This document shows, in pieces, positions 1 to 11,900 of a stretch of DNA of 64,000 bases. A model generated the notes under the pieces. That model worked only from the letters and a program-made list of their open reading frames with translations. It made no database searches and was not told the DNA's origin. The translations under genes and the position numbers were made by a program. Positions within the stretch are counted from its first letter, which is position 1, and every line of letters starts with the position of its first letter. This DNA comes from Trogon surrucura (taxonomy: Eukaryota; Chordata; Aves; Trogoniformes; Trogonidae). The DNA lies in contig CM036618.1 of NCBI GenBank assembly GCA_020746105.1, positions 121,321,280 through 121,385,279 of the forward strand, read 5' to 3'.

Positions 1-2216
1 TTACAAGAGGAGTTTTGGCAGAAGACCAGAAAGGACAGTTTTATCATCATGTGTTCTTTCAAGCATCACTCACACTGATTTTATTTGTTTCTTCTTTGTT
101 TTACCCTCCCTCTGAAACCTTCTAAAAGTAGTAGAATGACCCTTCTCAAAAAGAGAGACCTATCGCTGCTTTGAGAGAGAAATTGATAAACCCAAAAAAT
201 GCCACATACTTAAATGCACGTATGAACAGTTCTATTAAAGACAATTAGCTTGAAATTATAAACATGTTCAAACGTTCTTTCGAATTAGGACAGCCTTGGC
301 TCCTATAGCTCATTGCATTTTCAACTTCAAACCACTTTACCCCAGCCACATAGTAAAAACAAAAGGCTTGAAATGTTATCTGCCCAGGAACAAAATCATC
401 CTGCTCTATTCTTCTAAGAGGAAGATGGCAAACAATAATTAAAACAGGTAAGACCTTTCACACAGACCCTCCTCTACCTCTCTCTTGAAAATGTGTGCGT
501 ATATATATTCAACTTGGATAGAATTTTTCAAATCTGCTCAACTGTGAGCCAGAAGAGAGCTGAAGCAGCACAAGAGGGGATCCACACTTATTAACAAGAA
601 GCTATTTTCCTTCGGTTGTTTATACAGTCCTTGGCGATACACAGGCTCCAACAGGGCCAGGGCCAATGAAGTAACCACGGCTCAGAGTCGCTCTGTGGAG
701 CAACCTCTCTCTGCGCTGATTACACAAGCACAGGCTCTCTGTTGGCTGCCTAGGACAAAGGCTGCATCTGCTCACCTCCACCACCTCGGCCGGGTTTTAA
801 CACCCTGCTTTCCTATTTCAACAAGTCTTGACGTCCAAGCCGCTCTGTGAAATTCACTCTCGAAAGGACCGATACTGACAAGATTTGTACAACGCTGTAT
901 TTGTGACCCATTCTTGCATTGCAAATAGTCTGAATGAAGTTCATGGGACTACTTCCTGCGAAAGTGATTAGAATGAATCTAAAACTTTGCTCAATCTGTT
1001 AAGATAACTTTGAGTTCTGCACAGGAGTTCAGAAGAAGAGAAAGTTCTAGAAGTCTGTACACATTGGCTCTCAAAACAGACTAGATGAAGTTAACTAGTA
1101 AGATTTTTAATATTTGAAGACAGAATCAATCTTTTAATAAGGTGGGTTTTGGGGTTTTTGTGAGACTAAGTCAAAGTTATGCAAGCCTTCCGTGTAAGAA
1201 ATTCCACAAAAGATAAAGAATGAGGAACACCAGACATACCCTTTCGTGTACTGAAAACAACTCAAAATGCTGTCAGACAAATAGAATCCAAGAAGAAAAG
1301 ATATGGATAAATGCTCCTTCAATACGTTAGGTGACTAGTAATGGTGACCAGTTTCAAGCGTGCGATTCAAGCTAAACAATATATTGCAGTGACCACAAGG
1401 GTCACCTACCAAAGGAAAGCACGGTCAATCTGCAAACCGTCTCTGAATGGTGTCACTGACATATTTACTGTTGGCAAATCAAACCGCAATGACAAGGTAA
1501 GAAGCAGATGATAAGGTTTCTATTATTTTTTTTGTCTGGAAATGAGATTTAAAACTAAAAAAACCCCCACAAACAGAAAAACCCAACCCACAAAGTAGTA
1601 TTTTTTCCATAAGATTAATGGGGGGGAGTTTGCTCCTTCCATTTTTCAGGGTGTTGAATAAAAAATGCTGGGAACCCTACTTTTTTTTTTTTTTTCTTGT
1701 GACAGTTCCCAAGAAAGACAAAGCCTGAAAAAATTTATTCCTTGGAGGCACCCAAGAAATTTCTATGTTGTGTCCATTGCATAAAAGAGCACAATATTTT
1801 CTTAGAACATGGGATAAAACTAAAAATTTTGTAAAAGCTCATTTTACTAATCAGAGTACTCTGTGGTAACTGATACAAATCTGTGATGCAAGTAAATTTG
1901 CCCTACAACAATTCTTGAAGTCTCAATGTTTATTTTACTTTCTAAAAAATTAGCCTGCTACTTTCATCTTTAAAGATCCCAGGCCGCTAACATGACACAT
2001 GATTTGCTTTTGCTTTTCCAAAAATCAGTAATGTTTTTCCTTAAAGAAAAAAAACAAACCCTTATGTGATAATGAATAAAACAGCATCACTTTTAATATT
2101 GAAACAAGTACTTGTTGACGTGAGCAAAAAGTAAAATACTCCAAGTATTGAATTCCTTCAAGATATCTGTAAGAAAAAGCATAGAATTAAAGAAAGTCTG
2201 ACGGCTGTTTACTCAC
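1..2216 (-). other. SPTLC3: SPTLC3 intron 4 (partial)
   Basis: Begins at the donor GTGAGT after exon 4 and runs off the window without reaching an acceptor. I looked for the next exon, expected to continue the aminotransferase core after the split Gly, and did not see it. The interval is AT-rich, with a 15-T run around 1681-1695. There is no recognisable repeat family, RNA gene or open frame of note. Confidence 0.75.
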
Positions 2217-2365
2217 CCATTTCCTGCCTGGTACTGCAGATTCCTGTCCCATATTTTTGTAACTCTCTCGTCACAGTTTTCAAAGCATTAACATCCGTTT
2301 CTGCAAAGCCGAGGTAGTTATAAGAACCCATATTGATTACATTCTTGATAGTCCTTCCTGTAAAC
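2217..2365 (-). CDS. SPTLC3: SPTLC3 coding exon 4 (start of PLP-fold core)
   Basis: Fourth coding exon, 149 nt. It completes the split Arg, then encodes 49 residues (about 157-205) and the first base of a Gly codon. It contains FTGRTIKNVINMGSYNYLGF, in which the NMGSYNYLGF element is diagnostic of the eukaryotic catalytic SPT subunits (alpha-oxoamine synthase family). It ends YGTGICSTRQEM. The acceptor is GCTTACAG and the donor is GTGAGT. The catalytic PLP lysine and most of the active site lie in later exons, which are not in this window. An open frame running past the exon to 2703 is intron read-through and is not coding. Confidence 0.96.
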
Positions 2366-3294
2366 CTGTAAGCAAAGGAAATTTTAAAGAAGAGCGCAAC
2401 TTTCCCTCCAAACCCAAACAAAAAGAAAAAAAAACCCACAACAAAATTTCCTGCCAAATTTTGTTCCACTGTCAAATTCTGATTGGGGAATTTACAATCA
2501 TGATACTTCAACATCCTGAAGTTTTTCCAGCTTTTCTGTTTTTCCTGACTAAATACTGCATCCCGCAGATTCCAAGCTGCAGATGGCAATATACTGATGT
2601 TAGGTGACACGGTGCTTTTACGGATGTAAACAAACAAAGTTAGGACTTGATATAGAAAAGAACTTACAGACACTATCTTTTCAAGGAAATTACCAACAGT
2701 CATGAGTGTTCAGACTCATAGAGAAAAATGAAACATCAGGAAAGCAGTGTGAGAAACACTATGAAACATTCTCAATAAACTGAAATACAGTCAACCCACA
2801 CATTGTCTGCAGGGTGAATTGCCATATCCATTTAACTCAGTAACAGCTGTGATACACTGAAATCCTCAAGCTGTAAACTCTTTAAGACTCGCTGGGCAAA
2901 GCCTCGCTTTGTAAGTAAGAAGCCATGTTTATGCAACACAAAGAATTACAATTTAAATCCTAACCAAGGGATACAACAAATCTCATTGTAATATACTCAC
3001 TAAAGGTCTGCTGTTGTAAACAACGTGTAACCAACCAGTCTTACTTGTGCTGACACAGCCACACAAAACTCATTTGCAACACAGTTCAGTCCCTTCCACG
3101 CTGCATTTCCAAAGCATATTCAGAAGAAAGAGGACAGACTGTTGGCATGGTACTGATTTCAGAAAAAAAAAAAATGCTGATGGATATTAGTTGAAGATCT
3201 AGGTATGAGGGGTTAGATTGCAACTTTCTGTGCTTGCAGATGTATTGGGAGCATTCTTACCAAGCTGAAAGCTGCAGATTGTAAGCTGACTCAC
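2366..3294 (-). other. SPTLC3: SPTLC3 intron 3
   Basis: A 929-bp intron with donor GTGAGT next to exon 3 and acceptor GCTTACAG next to exon 4. It has a short A-run around 3162-3173. Nothing else is recognisable. Confidence 0.88.
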
Positions 3295-3449
3295 CGAAAT
3301 GTCCAGTTGTAATCATCTGTAACACGTTCCATGAGGTCAAACTGTGGCCCCGGGACACTGCAAATGGGACGATTCCAGTTATCCCGTATTCTCATATAGA
3401 GGTTTCTGGTGTAAAAGTTCTCAAAATCTTGATAAAGAGGCACAAAGTC
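3295..3449 (-). CDS. SPTLC3: SPTLC3 coding exon 3
   Basis: Third coding exon, 155 nt, residues about 105-155 plus two bases of a split Arg codon. It begins [18 protein letters not shown], continues through [16 protein letters not shown] and ends [14 protein letters not shown]. This block is among the most conserved in SPTLC2 and SPTLC3. The version [15 protein letters not shown] resembles SPTLC3 as I recall it more than SPTLC2. The acceptor is AAACCAG, with a weak pyrimidine tract. The donor is GTGAGT. The CG at the exon end plus the first G of exon 4 rebuilds the Arg codon, so the phase is consistent. The region precedes the PLP-dependent aminotransferase fold and is reading-frame intact. 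Confidence 0.96.
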
Positions 3450-4860
3450 CTGGTTTGAAAATATGCACAGGGTTATGTTGCTAGGAGCACGTCTGCTTCT
3501 GTACCCAAGTCATTCCCATTAAAAAGGAAAAAACTGATTTGTTAGCAAGCAGCTATTACAGCCACATGTTCCTATATCACAAAAAACTCCAACCAGCAAA
3601 TGTCCTAAACTTTAATTCCCTTGAAATACAGTGTTGGCTTTTCAGGGGGTAGGCTTTTCCTTTTCTTTTCTTTTGTTCTCAGGGCCAACAGGTTGGCCTA
3701 ATTCTCCAGTGCAGTTATTTGGAAAGTTGGAAACGGAAGAACTGATAAATATTTCATTTGTAGAAATCAAGTGCTTCAGATTGAGTATTTTGCTATGTGT
3801 GGAGCAGACTGCAAAGCTAGGATAAACAACTCATTATGTTTAATGAAATGCTGAATATATTAGATTAAAGCTAGGCCAGTGTAATTAATCTGGGCATTAT
3901 TGGCCCAGACTGGACATGCAAAGAGCCAGTTAAGACAACTAGTTTAGTTCACAATTAATTTCTATCTACGGATTTTACTTTGACATTAAATAAAAAGAAA
4001 GGTATGGAATCTAAAGGAAGTTTCATATAAAAGAGCAACATAACCATATTAGACATTAGGCACAATAAACTGATAAAATAACATGGCATGTAGTTATGTA
4101 TGTGGGAGACTGGATAATTATATGAATTTATCATCTCCGGTAGATGTCAAAAAGATCTAACTGGCATGTCTGCAATCAAAACAGCTCAAGAAATGGCCAA
4201 ATCAGGATATTCCCGAAAACAACATTCCACAAGAATGCTGATAGAAAAGATTGCTTCACAATATTTCAATTTCAGGGATTTTAGTCCTAAGAGGAATAGT
4301 AACGTTATGTGTGTTTTCCCTCCATTACGCCAAGTATTACTGTAAATGATGGTTTGAACTGCACAGAGAAAAAGGAGCAAAAAAAAAATAAAAATCTAAA
4401 TGAAGTTAGAAGGTAGTTGAGCTTGCTGAGGTGCAAGTTACATTCAGAACTACACGGGATGAAAAAATTACTAAGTCAGGACTCACAAGAATTCAGGCTA
4501 CATTCACCTTGTGCCAGCGTTTAAGAGATTTGGAATGACGATATGTTTAACAGTAAGGCATTTCTGAATTTTCTTTTTCTGTGGATTGACCTAATACACT
4601 GAGATTCTATTTTGGTGAGAGTATTCTGACATTCTTAGAACTAGGTGAACATGTCTCTGGGTGAAGATCATGATTTCAGGTACATATATGGGTACACATT
4701 CATACACATGTATTTATCTATACTGCAGCGCGTGTCATTCCTCTCATCCCTATGCAATGTTCTTCTCTAAGGCGAAAGTTGTCTTCAGCAGGTTATCGTA
4801 CATAACTCGGAAGCAAGGGAAAACTCAGCTATGGATACACAATGTCTTTTTCATACATAC
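3450..4860 (-). other. SPTLC3: SPTLC3 intron 2
   Basis: A 1411-bp intron with donor GTATGT next to exon 2 and acceptor AAACCAG next to exon 3. It contains a pyrimidine-rich stretch of TTTTC units around 3655-3676. No repeat family or RNA gene was recognised. A 64-residue plus-strand frame at 3631-3825 is not supported by any motif. Confidence 0.88.
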
Positions 4861-5052
4861 TTTTTGTTGTTCTCTTTCTGCAGCAACGTTACGTTTTTCT
4901 AGTCCCCAGGCTCTCATGAAATCTCGCAGGTAGCCAAATATTGTTCCCACTCCAAAACCCACGAAAGTAAGAACGGCAACATACATTGGTGCCTGTTCAA
5001 AGTGCTCAATAAATGTTTTTTTGTAGAGAGTTCCATTTGATACGCCATTCTT
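4861..5052 (-). CDS. SPTLC3: SPTLC3 coding exon 2 (membrane segment)
   Basis: Second coding exon, 192 nt or 64 codons, residues about 41-104. It starts after the acceptor TTTTCAG and ends before the donor GTATGT. It begins [12 protein letters not shown]. The segment [19 protein letters not shown] continues into a hydrophobic stretch ending IFGYLRDF. This is the single N-terminal membrane helix that anchors SPTLC2/SPTLC3-type subunits in the ER membrane, where the enzyme condenses serine with acyl-CoA as the first step of sphingolipid synthesis. A charged stretch with [13 protein letters not shown] follows. The hydrophobic core is intact, with no stop or frameshift. The neighbouring exons join in frame on both sides. 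SPTLC2 has a very similar exon here; the choice of SPTLC3 rests mainly on exon 1 and exon 3. Confidence 0.95.
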
Positions 5053-8000
5053 CTGAAAACACAGAACAGAAACTTGTGATTAATACATTTCATCTCATCA
5101 AAGCTTAGACCTTAAGCCTTGAGGCAAATCTTTTTCTCTATTACACCACAAATTAGGAGACACATTTAGACGTCACAGTGTATCAACTAACACAACCTAT
5201 ACTTGAAGTGAAAGAACTTTAACACTGCAGCTGTTACGGACCACTACAAGTATCTTCCATTTTCTCTCCTCTCCACCAACATTCTCAATTGCGAGTGTCT
5301 TCAACACCACTCCCTGGTCTATTTTGAAACATGCGAAACTTATGAAAGATTGGCAGCATATTATTGTGTAATTGGACAATTATTTCAAAGGTGATTAAAT
5401 GGAAACCACAATACTCTGTTCTTGCGAGAGAGAGCTATAAAAAGGGAAGGGCAGAATTAAAAACTGACCTACACTGCACCTCACTGCTTCTGGAAGTCTT
5501 GTGTAACCCATTGCAATAACTACCCTATACCCAAATAATCCTGCCTAAAATAGGACACCTTTACCATAATGTTCTACAGATCTGAGGAAGTATCTAAACC
5601 AGCTGTGGTCCCAGTCTTTGTCTGTTCTGACTTCACAAATGCTTTTAGTCATTTTTCAGCAACCTCTTCCATACTTGTAAAGGTACTTAAAGGGGAGGGG
5701 AAAAAAAAAAAGTTAAAAAAAAAAAAAGACTCTCTGCCTGTTGGAACTAACGACCCTATCGTGAGCAACTTCTGGAAATTTACAACCATGTGTGGGCAAA
5801 ATATTTTGCCCTGAAAATATCCTATCATTTCCATTTTCCAATTAAAGCAGCTAAGTTTTTCTGTTGCAGTCTTCTCAAGCCAATTTATGTTCAGTAGGCT
5901 TATCAGATTATTCTTTGGAAGAAAGGTAACTCCCTTATTTCTACAAAATATGATGGCAAGTTACAGTTACTGTCCAGTAACAACCAACCTGCCAACTCAA
6001 AATAACAAATATAACGCAGAAAATATAGTGTCCCCTGTAAAAAAAAAAAAAAAGACACAAGAGATATTTTTGAGCATATTACAAAGCAAGACTAGCAAGA
6101 CTACCAACACAGAAAGAAATACCATTAATACATTGCTGCCCGTGGGATACATGAACTAAAAAAGGAGTAGATTATCTATTTCTGTAATGCAGCAAGCTGA
6201 AATAGGATAACCATATTAAGGACAACTGCAAATTCACTGTACTTGTCAGACCAAATGCATTATTGACCTTCATACTGCACTCAAATGCCTTTATCCTCTT
6301 TTGATACCCAATCCTAGATTCACAAAAGACAAGGGGAAGAAAAAAAGGTGTTGGGCACAAGGAGGATTTTAAAGCAAACCCAAACAGGAAAAAATTGCTG
6401 GTAGGGCTGAACAGAAATCCATTTACACTTGGGGAAAACTTGTTGCCCTGTGAGGAAGAAGGAATGCAGGGCTGGCTCTCACCGTGCGAGGGTGGAGCTT
6501 TGAAGCAATGCTAACACAGGCACTCCTCCCTCAAGCTAATTGTTCTTTTAGGGCAACCTATTTACCATGAAAAACATTTTATGAGGATGAGTTAAATACA
6601 CAGTAGAGTCGTATTTCACAGGAGCTGCAAGAACACAGCGACAAGATAACCAAAGCATTTCATCAAGGATTAAGCTCAGCCATGTTACATTTGCCAGGGA
6701 TTAAGAGCCTATTGATGATCATCTGCAGCAATTCAGCCAACACTGTATCTCGCCAAGCTGTGACAATGTGATAATGCACCCCAGCCCGGAGGAGAGAAAT
6801 AGCAGGACAGTTCTGTTTATCAATTTTATTAAGAAACACTTTGCTGTTATGGATCTTATTGGTAAAGGAACAGGGAAGCTTATATCAGACTCTGACATTG
6901 CAAAACTCTTCTTCCATAATAGAACTCTTCTGCTGTGGAACTCTCATTTCACCTGCTGGTTTTTAATGCAGGCAGTATGACATACGTACTTAAACACGTA
7001 ACCACTGTCACCTACTATCTTCAGTACAAAGAGCTAGTAGTAAACAGCCTCAACAGTAGTAAAGTGCCAAGAATGCAGAGTCGGACTGTAACCCATATTC
7101 TTCAGTCTATGAATGATGGAAACCAGGAGTCTTCAAATAGCCTAAAGGTCAGTACAACGCTGGGAGAACAACTGAAAATAGTACAGTGGCATCTTTTCTA
7201 AAAAGTAAATTGAAGAGAAAGCATTTAATTCACTCCTGGAGTCCCATCAAAAAGTAGAGAAAGAGTCTCAGGACTGGAATAATCAAAAGAAGTGGACTTA
7301 CACTGCTTCTGGAGAGCAGTAATGTGGATGCTTTTATGCAGCATTTCCAAAATCCAAGCGCTGGGGTACAGGCGACTGACTGAACATCGTGAGGAAGTTC
7401 AACAATTTCAGCCAACCTAAAGGGTCAGCAGATGAGTGACTAACTGCCATTTTGCATTACATTACTGTTGACTTTTTACAGGTTGTCGTGAAGTTTTATT
7501 TGATAAGAAAGAGGTGGAATTGGAGACTACCCATTTAAAGTACCTAGATAGGGGAGACAGATGTAATTAAGCTGTGGCTGGCACCAAAATCAAATATAGC
7601 AGATCTCCTACAAATGCTTCAGAGATCACTAGTTACAGGAGTTACACACTGGAACTTCTTCTGAACTGTACACTCACAAGTGTATTTTTATCCATAATAG
7701 CACCTGTAGCAGACAGTACATTCTCTAGCTCCATACCTCAACTGTAGCAATCCTAAGTAGCAGATGATTAGGCAAAGGTTCTAAAAAGAAAAATAAAGAA
7801 TGGTACTTTCTCACAACTTCTAGCAATTGGTGGTCTTGAGATTTCCCACACCTGAGATTATCACATTAAATAGTCGTCAGGGAATAACTACTAATTTGTT
7901 CATAATTTTTGAATCCATAAATGCTGTGGAAAGGAATCATGAATTTTGATAACTGATTTAATCTGTAAAAAATGGTTCGGGGTTTGGTGTGGTTTTTTTT

Positions 8001-8635
8001 AAAAATTAAACTTATAATTTCATTTGGTAATTTACTTCGGTCACTGTTATCTGTTCAGCTTTCCCACTCAATCAATTACACAATTTGTAAATTTTGGTAC
8101 TTAAGTGGAAAATGACTTCTGCCTCTCCACTTGTCTCTTTCCAAACTGAAGAATATTAATCTTATTTAATTCTAATCTAATGTCCTTGTCCTTACACAGA
8201 CCAAAAAAATAAATTAAAATATCTATATTTTAATACCTGACTTCCTCTTTACTCCACAAAGTTCAATAATAGCTTTCTGAGATGCAGAGGAAGGGAATGA
8301 AAATTGCATGCAACACTTGAGGGCACAGTATGGATTTAAACATCTGCAAATGACGCTTCGTCTTGCTTTCTGTTGCTTTTAAAAAGATTGGTAACTTTCT
8401 ATTTGTCTTCTACCACAGTTGCAGAAATAGTTTATGTCTACAATCTATACACCCTCAGCTGCAAGAAATACCTAATGTAGGGCACACTGCTAATTGTGCA
8501 TTCTTAGGATCATTTTCACCTCCAATTCATCCACCGCTTTTTATGTAGTGACCTGCAGTTCTGTCTATGTTTTATCAGCGTTACACACTATTAACGAGAA
8601 CTTTCTGCAACGATTGTTGTCAGAGCTAAGTTTTC
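5053..8635 (-). other. SPTLC3 intron 1, 3' part: no gene seen
   Basis: AT-rich intron sequence ending at the acceptor TTTTCAG before exon 2. Long A-runs occur at about 5701-5727 and 6040-6053. These alone create small lysine- or phenylalanine-rich open frames on both strands. No conserved motif, repeat family or RNA gene was recognised. Confidence 0.6.
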
Positions 8636-8639
8636 GCCG

Positions 8640-8900
8640 CCCTGGAGAATTCGGCACTGCCAGCATTGTTACCTATTTCTCCTCATCCCTTTTTTCCATA
8701 TCATTGGTGAAAATGTGAGAGAGCACAGGTCCAGTAAGAGATCCCCAGGGAACTCCATTGGCTGCATCTCCCAGTTCTCTTTTTCAAATATCTTATTTGT
8801 AACCCTGCATTTCTCTGGCAGAAAGGTCAACTTAAACAACAGCCAAGAGTTACTCAGCAACTTTATGTTTGCCTTCCTTTACAACAATCTTGAGTAAATT
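8640..8900 (-). mobile_element. CR1 LINE ORF2 fragment (reverse transcriptase), antisense, degraded
   Basis: Read on the minus strand, about 8690-8765 gives NGVPWGS followed by GPVLSHIFTND. This is a decayed form of the LINE reverse-transcriptase block GVPQGS...GP.LF.IFIND found in CR1 ORF2. A stop codon follows within about 10 residues, and no YxDD box can be read. Substitutions in the motif and the poor flanks indicate an old copy. Its edges are uncertain. It lies in the same orientation as SPTLC3. The 63-residue minus frame and 60-residue plus frame here are by-products of this element. Confidence 0.6.
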
Positions 8901-8904
8901 CGCT

Positions 8905-11900
8905 TTGCGATACACTAATCCACATTTTATTGGCTTATTTTAAAAATTCTGGTGGCATTCCAAATCAAAATAGTTTCTTAGCAGTCTGCCACACAGTAAG
9001 TGTACTTTCCAGGCACAAATGCAAGGAATCTGCTAATGCAATGGGACCCAATGCAGAACAGCTATAGAGGAAATTCAAAACAAATGGATGTTTTAGCCAT
9101 GGAGTTTGACAAATCTTGGATTTCATTGACTTCTTGGAAACCAAAAGTATGATCAGAATATGCAACTTCTGTGTGCTGAGTTCCCGCTGTGTTTTACTCC
9201 CTTGATATCGAAGGCCACACGGGCAGCTCAGCCTTATAACTCTATAGCACATAGTTAGAGAGAACCCAAGTCAACAGATTTGGCAGCAGCCTTAAACCAC
9301 AGCTCCAATTGGTTTCCAGTAAGACACTCACAACAACAGAATTCTTGGGCAAGATTCAGATGCCAAGGAAATCAACTGGAGCGATGCCAATGGAGTAAAG
9401 TCAGCTTTAAGTGCAATATCGCTTAGATCCCCGTATTTTGTAGTTACGCAAGTATTTTGAGAAACTCCGCCCTCACGAAAAAAAACCCTCTTAAATATCT
9501 TTGGTTTTTAAAAGAGAGAAATTAACACAAATAACAAATCTAACAGTGCTGTTAGAATGGGTGTCAGTGTAAAATACTGAACATAATGGATACACAATCT
9601 TAGGCAAAATAACTTGCTCTAATAATAACATAAACTAATCTCAAAGTCTATTAAGCACTCTTGTGGCAACACACTTATAAGAAATAGTTACAAAACACGG
9701 TATTTGTATTAGCAAAGAAAAATAATATATGTATGAAGAGACAGATGTTGAAAACTGTGAACCAAGAGATAGCCAGGTTTGTTCAATATCTGCCAGATTT
9801 CACGATGACACTGAAATCCTGAGCATATTAGGACAACGTGCTGTTACAGCTGAAAACCGACAGGAGAACAGACCGATAACCACTGATACAACATCTGATT
9901 GCTTGCAGATGGTTTGGTTTTAAACAGATGGTTCCTCCCTAACATTAGGAGAAAAGCATCTGCGAGAAGATCCTAAATGTAGGTGGTTTTAGAGGTCCAA
10001 GGATATGTGAGGCAGCCACAGGGGGATGACAGGACTGATAGAGACCCATCCCCTTCTGGAGGAGAAGATGGGCTACTACAGGGTTCCACTTAGCTGTGAG
10101 GAAGGGTCTGGTCCAGCTGAACCCTACTCGCACCTTGCCACTGGAGAGACACAGTTCAAAGTGGTTGGTGTGAAATTCTGTTGTTGGATGGCTGTGATTC
10201 AAAGAATAGAACTGTCAGGTTCTATGCAACCCACCGGCTGACTACCACAGTTGTTACGTTTTGCCCAACAATCATAACTAAGCATCCGTCAGACACTGGG
10301 GGGCTCTCAATGATGGTACACAATCCCCAGGAAATTAAAAAAGGAAACTGAAATGATGAAAATCAGAAGTTACCTGTAATGAATATATTATTGACACAAA
10401 TTGCAATTACTTCACAACTCTCTTCAGTTACTGGCAACGATATCCTTTAAGTATGTGGTTTCTGTTCTGTTACAACACATTTCACATCTTACAGGCTCAA
10501 GTTTCTAAAACGTAACCCAGAAATGGCTACCTGGGGAATTCATAGCTTACCAAGCTATACAGACAAAACTTAAAAGTAAAAATAGCTGTGAACCGTTCAG
10601 AAGGTGCTACAATGAGGGTCACGGCCTCTTGCAATGTAACAAAGCCACGAAAAAGTATAATCTTCACACAACACAAACTATAAATAGCAACCAAGCTCCC
10701 CCAAATTTGGTTCTTATTATTATATGTCTGCAGAATCTTATTTAAATGGATTATTGCTTCTTATTATTGATTTCTGCTGATGTTTCAAGAAAAAAATATA
10801 TAGCTGGTAGTAAGGCAATCAATAAGGACTTCAGAGTAAAATTTCCAAGACTGTCCAGAAGGTTTAGCAGATATATGACACCTTCAGAATAACTTGGGAA
10901 TCCACGTGCTACTGAGCTTGCCAGAGATTTAAAATTTAACTTGGGAACCCTGAAAAGTTTGCTCCCTGTAAACAATATTAACCGCCACTTGTCCTGTTCT
11001 GCTGCTTGATGTTTGCATGAAGACTGGGCCCCTTCACCATACTTATCACAAGCACCAGCAAACGCGTTTTCATTTGTTAATCAAGTGTCACGTAACTACT
11101 TGCAGCCTCTCCGTCCTAATTCATGAGAGCTTACTACACGTAAACACCAACAAAAGCATGAAAAGGCATGATCTTCACTTTCCAGACTGGCATCATTTCT
11201 TCTACTGAGCACAAGTGAAACTCCAACATATTTGATGCTGTAATAAAAAGCTTTCAGCACCAAATAATCAAGTCCTGCAATGCCGACTATGACACTAATA
11301 CTGTGAAAACACGAACGTGAATGACAAGCACATTAGAAATACACTGTTAAATAGATCACATTCTTCTATAATTAGGACAACAATACCCTTACTATATAAT
11401 TTTCATCCTAACACTTTACTCTGATGCTAAAATGATACTTCTGAGTGCAATATAGGAAATTGGAAGGATGCAGAAGACTTAAAATAATGCTCAGGAAGAA
11501 AAGCAGCTGCTAAAAGTCTACAGACAGCAGTGGCAAGAGGTCCAAACTAAATCAAAGATGAACTTGGAAGGTGCACATTTCGTTGTCTTAGTCTGCTAAG
11601 TTTTTATGTGGATATTTGTATTTATTCAAGAAGTCTCTTATCCTGGTGTGTCAGGATATGAATTTCTAGCCCTGCATATGCTACAAGCAATGTGCATTTC
11701 AGCATCAATGAATGTTTATTTGCAATTATTAAGTAAACTGTTTACTGCGCACAATTTTTGCAAAACCTATAGATCAGCACATGTTTTCGTCTGGTATGAA
11801 TTTAGTCCAGCAAGTAGAACATTGTAGAACGGGCATACTACAGCGTTTGTCCAAAGAAAAGCCACACACATCTCTTTACAGCACAGGAGGCTTACAGCCA

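Noticed and set aside
2209-2703. 164-residue minus-strand open frame starting MTVGNF
   Set aside because: Only its last 50 residues are coding (SPTLC3 exon 4). The rest is intron 3 upstream of the GCTTACAG acceptor, so the Met start is an artefact.
5569-5834. Overlapping small frames on both strands with Lys- or Phe-rich runs
   Set aside because: The residue runs come from a poly-A tract at about 5701-5727; nothing else supports coding.
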